A stretch of DNA of 53,905 nucleotides from a virus: positions 1 through 53,905 of the IMG/VR virus record IMGVR_UViG_3300042731_005590; one strand, given 5' to 3'. Position numbers and translations under genes: made by a program. The notes under the pieces were generated by a model that saw only the letters and a program-made list of their open reading frames with translations, did no database searches and was not told the DNA's origin. Positions 13,263-21,689 of this stretch are shown here, one piece after another. Within the stretch, counting starts at the first letter, position 1; each line of letters begins with the position of its first letter.

Positions 13263-15248
13263 ATGAACACGTTTGACAAAAAAGAATTTTCCCACGTTCT
13301 GGCAACCACATTGCGGTCGTTTACCACGCCAGAACACACCAGTCTGACATGCTCCGATGTTAAAGGAGAGCTAGAATTTAGGGTCAATTTAACAAAGACC
13401 AACAAGCGCGTAGTCATACGCTCTACCATTGGTAAAGACGGCAAAAGTGCGCCGAGAGGAAAGGATAGTATTCGCATTTGGCTGGAATATTTCTGGCCAA
13501 AAACCGGGAGATGGCATCCGCTAAAGAAACACAAAACACGGTGGACCACTCGCGCAGATGGGTGGGAAAGCCGATTATCAAAGAAGGTCGAGGAGATGGT
13601 GCGGCTTGGCTGGAAAGATAGTGGCTATGAGCCAGAAGGACCCAGGCCAGAACCCAAGCCAGAACCCAAGCCCAAGCCAGAGAGCAAGCCAGAACCCAAG
13701 CCGAAGAAGTCAAGAGATTTTATCTCTCGGCCTACTGCAGTAGCAGTAGGCCAAAGTAAGAAGGCGTTTGAGCCGAGCCGGTACCAATCTGCTATTTTTG
13801 ACTTTGTAAAATCGGGTCAAGGCCATGGCGTTGTCAATGCTGTGGCCGGATCGGGCAAAACAACGACCAATATCGGTTGCCTAGAGTATACCGATCCTAA
13901 AATGGACATAGCCTTGGTGGCTTTCAATCGGCATATTGCCGAGGAGCAAGCGCAAAAGGCACCGTCGCATGTGCAAGCGTGCACGTTACACAGTCTTGGA
14001 TACTCAAACATCCGTTCTAGTTCTAGCGGAGCGGCACCAAAGGTAGACCCCTACAAGGTGTCCAATATCCTGCGTAACATAGAACGGGATAGCCGGACAC
14101 CGTTCAATGTCGTGGACTTGCTTGCAGTGTACAGACGGGACATTGCAAAGCTTGTTAGCCTGGTGAAAAACACACTGGCCGACCTGAGTGATACTAGCCT
14201 TGCATTTCTGTGTGATCGTTACGGCCTGAATTTCAACGGAAGTGAAAAAGAGGCTTTTGAACTGGCAAGGCGCGCTTACACGGCCAGTTCAAAGCAGCAC
14301 TCTGTCATTGACTACGACGACATGATAGAGTGGTGCGCAACATCGAAGGTTTCATGTGAAGCCTTCGATGTCTTGGTAGTAGACGAGGCCCAAGACCTGA
14401 ACAAAGCCCAAATAGAAATGGCGCTCCGATCGGTCAGGTCGGATGGTAGGATACTGGCCACCGGTGATAGATGGCAGAGTATTTATGGGTTTCGGGGGGC
14501 AGACACGAACGCAATACCAAGCATCATCGAACGTCTTGGAGCAACACAGTTACCCCTCAGTATCACGTATCGCTGCCCCGTGGCCGTCGTGGAGATGGTT
14601 AACCAATCGTTTCCAGAAATAGACTTTCAGGCCAGGAAGAACGCCAAGGAAGGTCAAGTTAGGCATATAGAGGCAGGGCAGCTTGTTACGAACGTGGCGG
14701 AGGGCGACTTGGTACTGTGCCGGGTCAATGCACCCCTGGTGCGCCCCGCGTTTGAACTGTTACGCCAGGGCACGAAAGCGGTGATACTCGGGCGTGACAT
14801 CGGGCATAGTCTCGATAACCTAGTGCGTAAGATGATAAAAAAGCACGACGTGGTTAGCCTGAATTCCCTTGTTCATACCCTCGCAGAGTATGAACAGAGG
14901 GAAGTGCAAAAGCTATTGGAGGCCAAAAAGACCGGGCAGGCGCAGACGGTTGAGGATCAAGTCGAAACAATTATCGCCCTCTCGGATGGCGCTGAGTCCA
15001 TCCACGAGGTACAGGCCAGGATCAAGGACGTGTTCAGTGACACCAGGGAAGGGGTCACGTTCTCAAGCGTCCACAAGGCCAAGGGAACCGAGGCGGAAAA
15101 TGTTTTCATCCTCAAACCTGAGCTAATGCCACACCCAAAGGCCAAAATGGCCTGGGAAGCACAACAGGAACGAAACATAAAATACGTGGCGTGGACTAGG
15201 GCTAAAGACACGCTTACGTTCGTGAGGACAGAGGAGAGAAGAAAATGA
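13263..15248 (+). CDS. UvrD/Rep-like superfamily 1 DNA helicase
   Basis: 661 aa. Residues 1-120 are an extra N-terminal domain; 123-149 are a Pro/Glu/Lys linker of PKPEPKP repeats. The helicase follows: Walker A AVAGSGKTTT (about 193-202), motif II VLVVDEAQDLN, motif III ATGDRWQSIYGFRGA, motif IV LPLSITYRCP, and motifs V-VI in SSVHKAKGTEAENV and YVAWTRAKDTL. These residues are intact, so it should be an active ATP-driven 3'-5' translocase. The lack of large 2A/2B insertions makes it shorter than UvrD. Likely works in phage recombination or replication with the nearby Sak4- and ERCC4-like proteins. Confidence 0.92.
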   Translation: MNTFDKKEFSHVLATTLRSFTTPEHTSLTCSDVKGELEFRVNLTKTNKRVVIRSTIGKDGKSAPRGKDSIRIWLEYFWPKTGRWHPLKKHKTRWTTRADGWESRLSKKVEEMVRLGWKDSGYEPEGPRPEPKPEPKPKPESKPEPKPKKSRDFISRPTAVAVGQSKKAFEPSRYQSAIFDFVKSGQGHGVVNAVAGSGKTTTNIGCLEYTDPKMDIALVAFNRHIAEEQAQKAPSHVQACTLHSLGYSNIRSSSSGAAPKVDPYKVSNILRNIERDSRTPFNVVDLLAVYRRDIAKLVSLVKNTLADLSDTSLAFLCDRYGLNFNGSEKEAFELARRAYTASSKQHSVIDYDDMIEWCATSKVSCEAFDVLVVDEAQDLNKAQIEMALRSVRSDGRILATGDRWQSIYGFRGADTNAIPSIIERLGATQLPLSITYRCPVAVVEMVNQSFPEIDFQARKNAKEGQVRHIEAGQLVTNVAEGDLVLCRVNAPLVRPAFELLRQGTKAVILGRDIGHSLDNLVRKMIKKHDVVSLNSLVHTLAEYEQREVQKLLEAKKTGQAQTVEDQVETIIALSDGAESIHEVQARIKDVFSDTREGVTFSSVHKAKGTEAENVFILKPELMPHPKAKMAWEAQQERNIKYVAWTRAKDTLTFVRTEERRK

Positions 15249-15421
15249 AGGACGAAAAAAAGCCCCCTGTGTATGACAGGACGTGCATCACGTGTGGCCG
15301 CGAAATGCAGGTACGGTCAATACCTGCAGGTGAAAAGAGTAAGAAACCACGTGGCTTCTTACTTGTGTGTGAATACTGCAAACGGCTAGAAAAGCGGCTA
15401 GAAAAGGACGGTGGGAAATGA
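15245..15421 (+). CDS. 58-aa zinc-ribbon protein
   Basis: Short frame overlapping both neighbours by ATGA (start 15245 in the helicase stop, stop 15419-15421 in the next start). Two knuckles, CITC near residue 14 and CEYC near residue 42, form a zinc ribbon; the C-terminus is charged (KRLEKRLEKDGGK). The three-gene overlap makes coupled translation very likely. Function unknown. Confidence 0.7.
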   Translation: MKDEKKPPVYDRTCITCGREMQVRSIPAGEKSKKPRGFLLVCEYCKRLEKRLEKDGGK

Positions 15422-15615
15422 CACAGTACAAAAAGTTTGGTATCCGGTTGCCGGTCCCTTTGTTGGAAAGGATCAGCGAGGAAGGCATCGCGCGTGGGAT
15501 CGTGTTTCGGACCGGACCGAAACGAGGGACGGCAAACCGAAACAAGACAATAGAAATATTGTTGAAAGAAGCCGTAACAAGTGAGGCAAACGATGAACAC
15601 ACGCGACGTTCTTAA
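15418..15615 (+). CDS. Ribbon-helix-helix-like small protein
   Basis: 65 aa. KFGIRLPVPLLERISEEGIA resembles the beta strand and first helix of Arc/MetJ-type proteins, followed by a basic loop (TGPKRGTANRNK) and TIEILLKEAV as the second helix. Such proteins are usually DNA-binding regulators acting as dimers, and this is a candidate ligand for the palindromes at 9404-9456. It overlaps the next gene. Confidence 0.5.
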   Translation: MTQYKKFGIRLPVPLLERISEEGIARGIVFRTGPKRGTANRNKTIEILLKEAVTSEANDEHTRRS

Positions 15616-15910
15616 AGTTATGAGCCACGGCACTATAAAGCAGATAAACGAAGTGCTACAGGAGATGGACCCGTACGCTAGTGCGTACAGAAACCTATCG
15701 GTATCACTTCGATCTGTAGCACGCGTTCTTGTAGACCGTCACAAGGACAACCGAGGGAGCGCAAGGCGTGCTCTTCTCGCAGCGACGAGAGACATGATGC
15801 TCGATGAACTACTGGATGTTGTATGTGAGTTCGTCGAAGAGAATCTCTCGGTGGACGAATTAGAGGAGTTCGCAAGAGAGTTTACAAATAGGAAGGTGAG
15901 ACATGGGTAA
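15593..15910 (+). CDS. Helical hypothetical protein
   Basis: 105 aa from ATG 15593, which has GAGG upstream; the frame is also open from a GTG at 15581. Entirely alpha-helical in appearance with an acidic C-terminal half (VCEFVEENLSVDELEEFARE). Overlaps its neighbours on both sides. Function unknown. Confidence 0.55.
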   Translation: MNTRDVLKVMSHGTIKQINEVLQEMDPYASAYRNLSVSLRSVARVLVDRHKDNRGSARRALLAATRDMMLDELLDVVCEFVEENLSVDELEEFAREFTNRKVRHG

Positions 15911-16529
15911 AATTGCAATGTCTGACATCGTGAAAGCGATGGAGCATGTATACACAGCAGTTTCAAAGCACCACCCCGAGCTTAATGAATTGCACACGGT
16001 GATGTTCACCGTGTACATTGACCAGCGTGGAGCCAAGCGGGGCCATTACTGGTACAACGCTTGGCACGAGAAAACAGAGGAAGGGCAGGTCCAGCAAGAT
16101 CGGGACGAAGTTTACATAAACTCGGACATCCTGGTAGAAGGGGCAGAGAGTGTAATGAGAACCATTTTGCACGAGGCTTGCCATGGCCTTGCCCGAGCAA
16201 GAGGGATCAAGGACACGTCTTCCGGCGGAAGGTACCACAACAAACGGTTCAAGGCCATTGCAGAAGAAGTCGGCCTTTCTGTTCAAAAGAGCAAGCACGG
16301 GTGGTCAACCCCTGGACTAAGCGACGCGGCGAAAGCCAGGTACGCGAACGAGATGGCGGTCCTTGAAGGTGTCCTTAAGTATTATCAGTTTAGGACACCC
16401 AAGAAGAGTAGAAACTGCCGCTTGGTGAAAGCAGTGTGTGATTGCGGAAGGATCATACGGTTGAGCAGGAAAGTTTTCGAGGAAGGCGACATTGTGTGCG
16501 ATCTGTGCGGGAGTAGGTTCGAGGCATGA
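15903..16529 (+). CDS. SprT-like zinc metalloprotease
   Basis: 208 aa. HEACH at residues 90-94 gives the two His ligands and catalytic Glu; the third ligand is probably the His of YHNKRFKAIAEEVGL at about 112. A C-terminal zinc ribbon (CDCG ... CDLCG, about 177-204) completes the SprT/Spartan layout. Family members cut proteins crosslinked to DNA; in phages they occur beside repair genes, as here. All key residues are present. Confidence 0.88.
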   Translation: MGKIAMSDIVKAMEHVYTAVSKHHPELNELHTVMFTVYIDQRGAKRGHYWYNAWHEKTEEGQVQQDRDEVYINSDILVEGAESVMRTILHEACHGLARARGIKDTSSGGRYHNKRFKAIAEEVGLSVQKSKHGWSTPGLSDAAKARYANEMAVLEGVLKYYQFRTPKKSRNCRLVKAVCDCGRIIRLSRKVFEEGDIVCDLCGSRFEA

Positions 16530-16535
16530 AACACA

Positions 16536-16569
16536 GTCCGGGCAGTCCCGTCTTAGAGACTGCCCGGAC
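16536..16569 (+). terminator. GC-rich stem-loop after the SprT-like gene
   Basis: GTCCGGGCAGTC (16536-16547) pairs perfectly with 16558-16569 around a 10-nt loop, six bases after the stop codon. No U-tract follows, so termination is uncertain. Confidence 0.6.
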
Positions 16570-16667
16570 CCAATGAGGATAGAACGCGAACCGCACAACA
16601 AAAGGAGCCAACTAGAGTATATCATTTAGATGGTGCCATGTCAAATCCTATATTGGAGGTGATACGG

Positions 16668-16805
16668 ATGGTTACTGGTGGAGAGTTCTTTAACCCTGAA
16701 TTGATCCCGGTAATAGGTTGCATTGGGTCGTTTATGCTGTGTTGTATGGTGGCGGCAATCGTCGCCGGGAAGAAAAAGAATGGTGGGGAGGAGGATAATG
16801 ACTGA
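16668..16805 (+). CDS. 45-aa single-span membrane protein
   Basis: The ATG at 16668 follows GGAGGTGA, the strongest SD in the neighbourhood; in-frame ATG 16638 has none. A hydrophobic helix (VIGCIGSFMLCCMVAAIVAG) is followed by a charged tail (KKKNGGEEDND), giving an outside-in orientation. Overlaps the next gene. Unknown function. Confidence 0.6.
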   Translation: MVTGGEFFNPELIPVIGCIGSFMLCCMVAAIVAGKKKNGGEEDND

Positions 16806-16929
16806 GATCACGGCCAGGGAAATTACAACGTTCTTGATTATAGTTATGGTCTACGTGTGGTGTTCATTTGAGATAGCACCACACGCTTGGAGAAGGAAAC
16901 GGAGAAACGGAATCAAGTGGATGTTTTAA
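16798..16929 (+). CDS. 43-aa single-span membrane protein
   Basis: ATG 16798 after GAGGAGG. One hydrophobic helix (ITTFLIIVMVYVWCSF) then a strongly basic end (WRRKRRNGIKWMF). It overlaps the previous membrane peptide by 8 bp, so the two are probably made together. Not recognised. Confidence 0.6.
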   Translation: MTEITAREITTFLIIVMVYVWCSFEIAPHAWRRKRRNGIKWMF

Positions 16930-16933
16930 GGAT

Positions 16934-16960
16934 GTTTTAAGTAAGACGTTTTCTTAAAAC
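16934..16960 (+). terminator. AT-rich stem-loop ending the first early block
   Basis: GTTTTAAG (16934-16941) pairs with CTTAAAAC (16953-16960), followed by TTTAAGGTTTCTT. It lies just downstream of a stop codon and upstream of a strong promoter, so it probably separates two transcription units. Confidence 0.45.
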
Positions 16961-16987
16961 TTTAAGGTTTCTTATGTCAATAAGTAG

Positions 16988-17016
16988 TTGACCGTACGTG
17001 AAAGGTAGAGTATGAT
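16988..17016 (+). promoter_or_regulatory. Sigma70-type promoter of the second early block
   Basis: TTGACC (16988-16993) and TATGAT (17011-17016) are exactly 17 bp apart. It lies in the 206-bp gap before the membrane protein at 17136 and could drive the long plus-strand run that follows. Confidence 0.7.
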
Positions 17017-17041
17017 TATCACAAGCTACCCTCCTTTCCAA

Positions 17042-17098
17042 GCCACTGCCGGGAAAGCGGACCCCGTGGGTGACGCCACAACCGCCCCCGGCAGTGGC
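17042..17098 (+). promoter_or_regulatory. Long leader stem-loop
   Basis: GCCACTGCCGGG (17042-17053) pairs perfectly with 17087-17098. Inside, GCGG/CCGC (17057-17060, 17082-17085) and GTGG/CCAC (17066-17069, 17076-17079) extend the fold. It lies about 20 nt after the expected start of transcription, so it would sit at the 5' end of the mRNA and may protect or regulate it. Confidence 0.55.
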
Positions 17099-17135
17099 GA
17101 ACAGGAGGGATAAAACAAAAACTGGAAGGAGTAAA

Positions 17136-17444
17136 ATGAAAAGAGAGAGCATGGAGAGCGAGGAGTATACCGTCGTTTCAACGGGTCGTTTAGTACGCGA
17201 CCCGTTGACCATGGTGATTATCATTATAACCTTGGTCTTGTTCGTGTTGTTCATGGGGCTACTTGCCATGTTGGGAAGGTCCAACTACGTAGACGCCAGG
17301 TGTAAGTTGTACGGGTATCAGTTCTCGCTGATTGACCTTGATATGAAGGGCCATTGTTGTAGAGAACCGAATGCAGAATGTGTCGACCTGGATGCACTTG
17401 AACTGGGTTTGCTGACACCCACGCCAACGGTAACGGTCAAGTAA
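17136..17444 (+). CDS. Single-span membrane protein
   Basis: 102 aa from ATG 17136 (GGAG upstream). A hydrophobic helix at about residues 28-48 (MVIIIITLVLFVLFMGLLAM) follows a basic cytoplasmic start. The C-terminal 50 residues contain four Cys and end in a TPTPTVTV tail, probably outside the membrane. First gene after the second promoter. A 107-bp gap follows that holds an SD-like AGGAGAGC near 17480 with no usable start. Unknown function. Confidence 0.6.
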   Translation: MKRESMESEEYTVVSTGRLVRDPLTMVIIIITLVLFVLFMGLLAMLGRSNYVDARCKLYGYQFSLIDLDMKGHCCREPNAECVDLDALELGLLTPTPTVTVK

Positions 17445-17551
17445 CAAGTCGCAGTTATCGGTTAAACGTTAATAAAAACAGGAGAGCACAAGTCAATATC
17501 CCCCATCCAGGGCTGACGACCCCCATCTCAAAAACAGCAGGAGAGCGAATA

Positions 17552-17749
17552 ATGACAGATGACGAACTTAATCACCGAGCTTCCCCGTTGATTGCCAGGT
17601 ACAGGCAGCTAAAGAGAAAGTCCCTTGATTTAAAAGAGCAGTTAGACGAATTGGAGAGTATGATCGAGGGCGTCATCGTATCAGACGGCAATTACAGGGA
17701 TGACCAGGGGTACGCGAGGATAATGAAAGGGAAGGTGCAGATCAAGTAG
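17552..17749 (+). CDS. 65-aa coiled-coil protein
   Basis: ATG after GGAGAGCGAATA. Residues about 12-42 form a heptad-like helix (LKRKSLDLKEQLDELESM) followed by a short basic end. Not recognised; it resembles small phage proteins found beside recombination genes. Confidence 0.6.
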   Translation: MTDDELNHRASPLIARYRQLKRKSLDLKEQLDELESMIEGVIVSDGNYRDDQGYARIMKGKVQIK

Positions 17750-17779
17750 CCCTGGACTAATTTTAACCTTGGAGGAAAA

Positions 17780-19171
17780 ATGTCAAGAAATGACTTTCTA
17801 AACAGATCGGCAACACCGGCGATATTGCCAACAGCTACCGGTGGCGGTAGCTTTGTTTCAAGCATCGTAGGGCTATTCTCCGCATGCCTGTTTTTACAGG
17901 TCTTGGCAGAGGACGGAACCCCTGCCGACGAGACTGTCAAAGATGGCCTGAAGCTCCTTGGGGTCCAACCCCAAGCCGTGAACAACATGGGCGGCTGGAA
18001 TTCGTATTTCTTTAGGGAAGAAGACTACGATGCAGCGGCACAAATTCAAAAGGAGATCAACCCCGACTTCAAGTCACCTACGAAGGTTTGGTTGCTCCAA
18101 ACCTACATGCAGGATGTCCTGAACATTGAGGACAAAAGCAACTGGGGCAACGTCTTCATGGCAACGACGAACGTGAAAAGCTACCGCAGCCCCGCACGTC
18201 ACGAGCTACACATGATCAGCCTACCGGCAGCGGTCGCTGCCTATGCAGAGTACATGGGGTATGCTAACTCGGGTTTCGATCTAACCGAGTTAACAGACGC
18301 GGAGGAAGAGGATTTTGATAACGAGTGGTACTCTGCATACCTGATTGGACATCCCAAGAGCAAAAAGGAGCACTACAACGCGTTCGAGGTTGCAGAGGAC
18401 ACCGCGCGCGCCAAGTATGGTGACGGTGCCGCTGAGATCGTGCGCCGCCTGGTGACGAACATGGATTCTTTGCCTGTTCCTAACGACGTACCCGAACCGG
18501 TTGTCGCTATGGCCAAGGATGTCGAGTACATCCCATGGCGCAAGAGTCTGTTGTGGGAGCGCCGCTCCCGCTTGTGGGCAAGTCTAGGCGAGGAAAACGC
18601 CGACTTGTTCCAACCGATCGGCGCACTCACTCCCAAGGGCAAGGAAAGCAAGTTTGCTTGTGTAAACCCAAGCAAACTTGAACAATGCCTGGGCGTCCTT
18701 GCCTACCCATGGACCGAGCCTGTTTGGGCACGGGTGACGAATGTGTACAACCCCGGTCCCGGCAAAGTGTCCAAGAGTGGTGGGCGGCTGACAGTCCCGG
18801 CCATCGTCCAGTTCTTCGGGGATAAAGGCGAAGCACAGTCCGATGCGGAGCGAGAGATCGCAGAGAGAAACAGTGACGGTGAGGCACCCGTGGCAACACC
18901 GGCACAGACACCGACTCCAACACCGGCACAGACACCGGCACCAGCACAGACGCCAGTACCGGCGCTACCTCCTGTGCCAGCGGCTTGGATGAATGCGGAA
19001 ACGCCGCTACTGGACGCTTGGAAGGAGAATATGCGCGGCTTGAAAGCCAAATACCCCGGACCGAAGGAAGTGTTTGCCATTCAGGTACAGAATGCAGAGG
19101 CAGCCGGGACACTCGCAGCGGAGCACGCGTGCTCCGCTCAAGAGGCGATCGACTGGTATGAGTTTGCATAG
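17780..19171 (+). CDS. Large hypothetical protein with Pro/Thr/Ala linker
   Basis: 463 aa, SD GGAGG. Residues 1-345 look globular, including a Trp-rich segment around YIPWRKSLLWERRSRLW. Residues about 373-402 are a disordered PAQTPTPTPAQT-type linker, and a final 60-residue helical domain follows (ending IDWYEFA). It stands two small genes before the ERCC4-like and Sak4-like genes. That position would suit a single-strand DNA-binding or annealing partner, but no motif proves it. Confidence 0.55.
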   Translation: MSRNDFLNRSATPAILPTATGGGSFVSSIVGLFSACLFLQVLAEDGTPADETVKDGLKLLGVQPQAVNNMGGWNSYFFREEDYDAAAQIQKEINPDFKSPTKVWLLQTYMQDVLNIEDKSNWGNVFMATTNVKSYRSPARHELHMISLPAAVAAYAEYMGYANSGFDLTELTDAEEEDFDNEWYSAYLIGHPKSKKEHYNAFEVAEDTARAKYGDGAAEIVRRLVTNMDSLPVPNDVPEPVVAMAKDVEYIPWRKSLLWERRSRLWASLGEENADLFQPIGALTPKGKESKFACVNPSKLEQCLGVLAYPWTEPVWARVTNVYNPGPGKVSKSGGRLTVPAIVQFFGDKGEAQSDAEREIAERNSDGEAPVATPAQTPTPTPAQTPAPAQTPVPALPPVPAAWMNAETPLLDAWKENMRGLKAKYPGPKEVFAIQVQNAEAAGTLAAEHACSAQEAIDWYEFA

Positions 19172-19270
19172 GCAGCGGTTCCATCACTCGCCCGACCGTA
19201 CATAAACATCCTATGTGTGTGCACAATCGAATAGCTCTGTTGAGGGACCATAATTGGGTGAGTGAGAACA

Positions 19271-19308
19271 TCCCCACCCGGACTAGCTGAACATAGTCCG
19301 GGTGGGGA
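19271..19308 (+). terminator. 15-bp perfect GC-rich stem-loop
   Basis: TCCCCACCCGGACTA (19271-19285) pairs with 19294-19308 around an 8-nt loop (GCTGAACA). It lies 15 nt before the next start codon and could mask or expose that ribosome site. The rest of the 151-bp gap (19172-19322) holds no gene I can support. Confidence 0.65.
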
Positions 19309-19322
19309 AAAGGATAAAGGAA

Positions 19323-19478
19323 ATGCTTCCACAAGTTGTTTCAAGAATCGTACAGGTTAGACCGATCGAGGTAGATGAGGTATTACTATTGGGAATAGCC
19401 TTGATAGTGATAGGCATTTTGTCGGGAGTAGTCATTATCAAGACGGCATGCAGTAACAAGGAGAGCAATAATGAGTAA
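19323..19478 (+). CDS. 51-aa single-span membrane protein
   Basis: ATG 19323 after AAGGATAAAGGA. The hydrophobic core is VLLLGIALIVIGILSGVVII, with an acidic segment before it and a polar end. Overlaps the next gene (ATGAGTAA). Unknown function. Confidence 0.55.
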   Translation: MLPQVVSRIVQVRPIEVDEVLLLGIALIVIGILSGVVIIKTACSNKESNNE

Positions 19479-19614
19479 GGAAGAATTTAGTGCCGAACTC
19501 GACAGCTTGGAAGAGTACGTTTTGAAATTGGACAGGACGTTCAAGACTATTATATGGGCGTCTGTCATTGGCTTGCTGATAGTGTGTTGCATCATTATGA
19601 TATTGCCATCGTAG
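19471..19614 (+). CDS. 47-aa membrane protein with helical N-terminus
   Basis: ATG 19471 after AAGGAGAGCAATA. Residues 1-28 form an acidic amphipathic helix (EELDSLEEYVLKLDR-like); residues about 28-46 form a hydrophobic anchor (WASVIGLLIVCCIIMILP). The layout resembles a small tail-anchored protein. Unknown function. Confidence 0.55.
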   Translation: MSKEEFSAELDSLEEYVLKLDRTFKTIIWASVIGLLIVCCIIMILPS

Positions 19615-19628
19615 CCGAGGAGAACGAC

Positions 19629-20525
19629 GTGATTTATACCGATCCCACCGAGACGAGATCAGGCACCCGCTTACCTGTTAATGTAATCAAGGTCGCAACG
19701 AACGTCGCTGGCCTTGAAGCCGCTACAGGAGCCGATTTTTTACTGTCACCCGTTGAAATAGTGGCCGACAAGATAGACCCCAAAATAGCATCGTCCATCT
19801 TGGACGCGGTGAATGCAGACATGACTGACGGCGATAGCCAATCACCAATACATCTGTCATCCTGTGTTGGATGCACGCTGGCCGAGGCAGTTGTGTCTTT
19901 GTCGTTTATACGGGCAATCAGGAACGGCCTACTCGTGCAACGCAAAACAGGCCGCGACCTAACGAACTCTATACCGCACTTGCACTCTATCTTTACCCGC
20001 ATGTGTAGGTGGACTTGCCAACCGTGGCTATTGTTTGTCGGTGACATCAAAGCGTCTCGGAAAGGGGATGCTATTGTCGATGGGCACAACAGCGGGTACA
20101 CCTATGCAGCTTTGCAGGGGGCTTTGGAGACGTGGCAGCGATCGGGGGGAGGGATCACGTTGTTGAGCCGGGATAGTCTCGTGCTTGATTGGTGCGTGAG
20201 GCACCAGAGAAGGTTAAACAAAGAGAGCAAAACCGGCAAAAAGATCATCTCGGTGCAAATGCCTAACATCAGTAGAAAATACCCATGGGCTGATACGTTG
20301 ACCACACTCCCCGGTATTGGTGGGACAAATGCTCTCGCTCTCGCAAAGCACTACAAGACATTGGCCGGGTGTATCGTGAGTGTATGCGATCCCGGTTATC
20401 CAAAATTCAAGACCAAGCCAAGCGGTGCGCGTATAGGCCCAAAGACTATACAGAATGTGAGGGCTTGGCTTGGCCTTGACGACGGATACAGTATTGGTAT
20501 CATAGAACTAGATAAGGAGAAATAA
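19629..20525 (+). CDS. ERCC4/XPF-like protein with C-terminal helix-hairpin-helix
   Basis: 298 aa from GTG 19629 (GAGGAG upstream); the longer ATG form at 19554 overlaps the membrane gene. The start YTDPTETRSG and the later ADFLLSPVEI match the ERCC4 nuclease fold (DxRE-like and GDY-like strands). Where the family has ERKxxxD this protein reads ADKIDPK, so catalytic Glu and Asp appear lost. LLFVGDIKAS and LSRDSLVLDWCVRHQRR fit the later strands. The C-terminus has an HhH pair (TLTTLPGIGGTNALALAKHY). It is directly followed by the Sak4-like gene, so a role in processing recombination intermediates is likely, perhaps structural. Confidence 0.65.
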   Translation: MIYTDPTETRSGTRLPVNVIKVATNVAGLEAATGADFLLSPVEIVADKIDPKIASSILDAVNADMTDGDSQSPIHLSSCVGCTLAEAVVSLSFIRAIRNGLLVQRKTGRDLTNSIPHLHSIFTRMCRWTCQPWLLFVGDIKASRKGDAIVDGHNSGYTYAALQGALETWQRSGGGITLLSRDSLVLDWCVRHQRRLNKESKTGKKIISVQMPNISRKYPWADTLTTLPGIGGTNALALAKHYKTLAGCIVSVCDPGYPKFKTKPSGARIGPKTIQNVRAWLGLDDGYSIGIIELDKEK

Positions 20526-21667
20526 TGGCAAACAAGTTGATAATCATTTGCGGGGCCAAAAACACCGGCAAGACGGTTGCCGCCTCCTCGTTTCTACGTC
20601 CTTCGGAGGTAGACCAAGTGTATTTCCACGACGCGGAAGACAGTGCAAACTCCATCGTGGAGAATCTAGCCAAAAAGGACATGGGCTTTGGGCGGTACGT
20701 ACCCCTCACAAAGAGATTCGAGGGGCTAAAAGACGAAGACTTGCTCACCAGGATCAACGCGGGGAAACTCCCGTGGGTGGATGCAAGGGGAAAGTCCAGT
20801 CTGCTTGAATACTATGGATACGTGATAGACGACCTTGACAGGAACCTGGAACCCGGCAGGTACAAATTGTATGTCATGGATACATTGGAAAAGTTTGAAT
20901 CGGGCATGGTGGCCTGGGTCGATGATAACAAGCGTAAAACTGGTGCGCAAGGTGGCCCGAGCGACAGCGCCTACGGGCAGTTCTGGTGGGGGGCACTGTA
21001 CCCACTGTACGACGCGTTTTTCAACGCGATCTACGACCGTGGGGTAGAAACCATTATCCTCACGTCCCATTTGAAACAAGCGTGGTCCGGTAAAAAGCCA
21101 GTGCCCGGAAAGGTCAAGCCAAGCGGTAAGAGTATCCTTTATGTTAGGTCGATGCTGTTCCTGTGGTTGGTAAACGAGATCAATAACCCAAACGGGGAAC
21201 CCGCAGCACTGGTGTTCAAAGAGAGAATGTGTGAATTCGGTGTAGATAAGGAGCACGACGAGTGGGACGTGCGTAGAATGCTCCCGTATCGAATCCCATG
21301 CTTCTCTTGGAAGCGAGTGCGTGAATACATGGAACACGGTGCTGACCTGGCGAACCCTGCACCCGGTGAGGCAAGATCACAGAGAGAGAACGACATGATC
21401 TCAGAGATGTTGTCTGACATCCAAATGCAACTGATGATTGCACAGGAAGAGACGGAGCAGGTAAAGGCAGAGCAGGATGCAGGTAAGATCGTCCCAATGC
21501 AGCAACCCGGATCGTTTAACCTGAAGAGGACAGAAACAGAACAGGTACAGGCACCAGCACCAGCACCGGATGTCAAGGCTATGCACGCCAGCGGGAAGTC
21601 GGCAGAGCAGATAGCGACCGAGACGGGCATAAATGTTAATGTGGTAAAGGTAATGCTGAACGCATAA
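20525..21667 (+). CDS. Sak4-like RecA-fold ATPase (recombination)
   Basis: 380 aa. Walker A GAKNTGKT at residues 10-17 and a Walker B-like LYVMDTLEKF near 117, followed by a conserved TIILTSHLKQ strand, match phage AAA/RecA-like ATPases of the Sak4 type. These promote single-strand annealing or strand exchange with the phage SSB. The C-terminal quarter is helical with a Pro/Ala linker and ends in a small HTH (KSAEQIATETGINVNVVKVM). Its start overlaps the ERCC4-like stop by one base. Confidence 0.7.
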   Translation: MANKLIIICGAKNTGKTVAASSFLRPSEVDQVYFHDAEDSANSIVENLAKKDMGFGRYVPLTKRFEGLKDEDLLTRINAGKLPWVDARGKSSLLEYYGYVIDDLDRNLEPGRYKLYVMDTLEKFESGMVAWVDDNKRKTGAQGGPSDSAYGQFWWGALYPLYDAFFNAIYDRGVETIILTSHLKQAWSGKKPVPGKVKPSGKSILYVRSMLFLWLVNEINNPNGEPAALVFKERMCEFGVDKEHDEWDVRRMLPYRIPCFSWKRVREYMEHGADLANPAPGEARSQRENDMISEMLSDIQMQLMIAQEETEQVKAEQDAGKIVPMQQPGSFNLKRTETEQVQAPAPAPDVKAMHASGKSAEQIATETGINVNVVKVMLNA

Positions 21668-21689
21668 GGGAACACAACGAGGGGATACA

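Noticed and set aside
16638-16667. ATG 16638 as start of the small membrane gene
   Set aside because: No SD there, while the in-frame ATG 16668 follows GGAGGTGA.
17445-17551. A gene in the gap after 17444 suggested by an SD-like AGGAGAGC near 17480
   Set aside because: No start codon with a usable frame follows; treated as an orphan copy of the start motif.
19554-19628. ATG 19554 as start of the ERCC4-like gene
   Set aside because: It overlaps the upstream membrane gene by 61 bp and lacks an SD; GTG 19629 has GAGGAG at good spacing.
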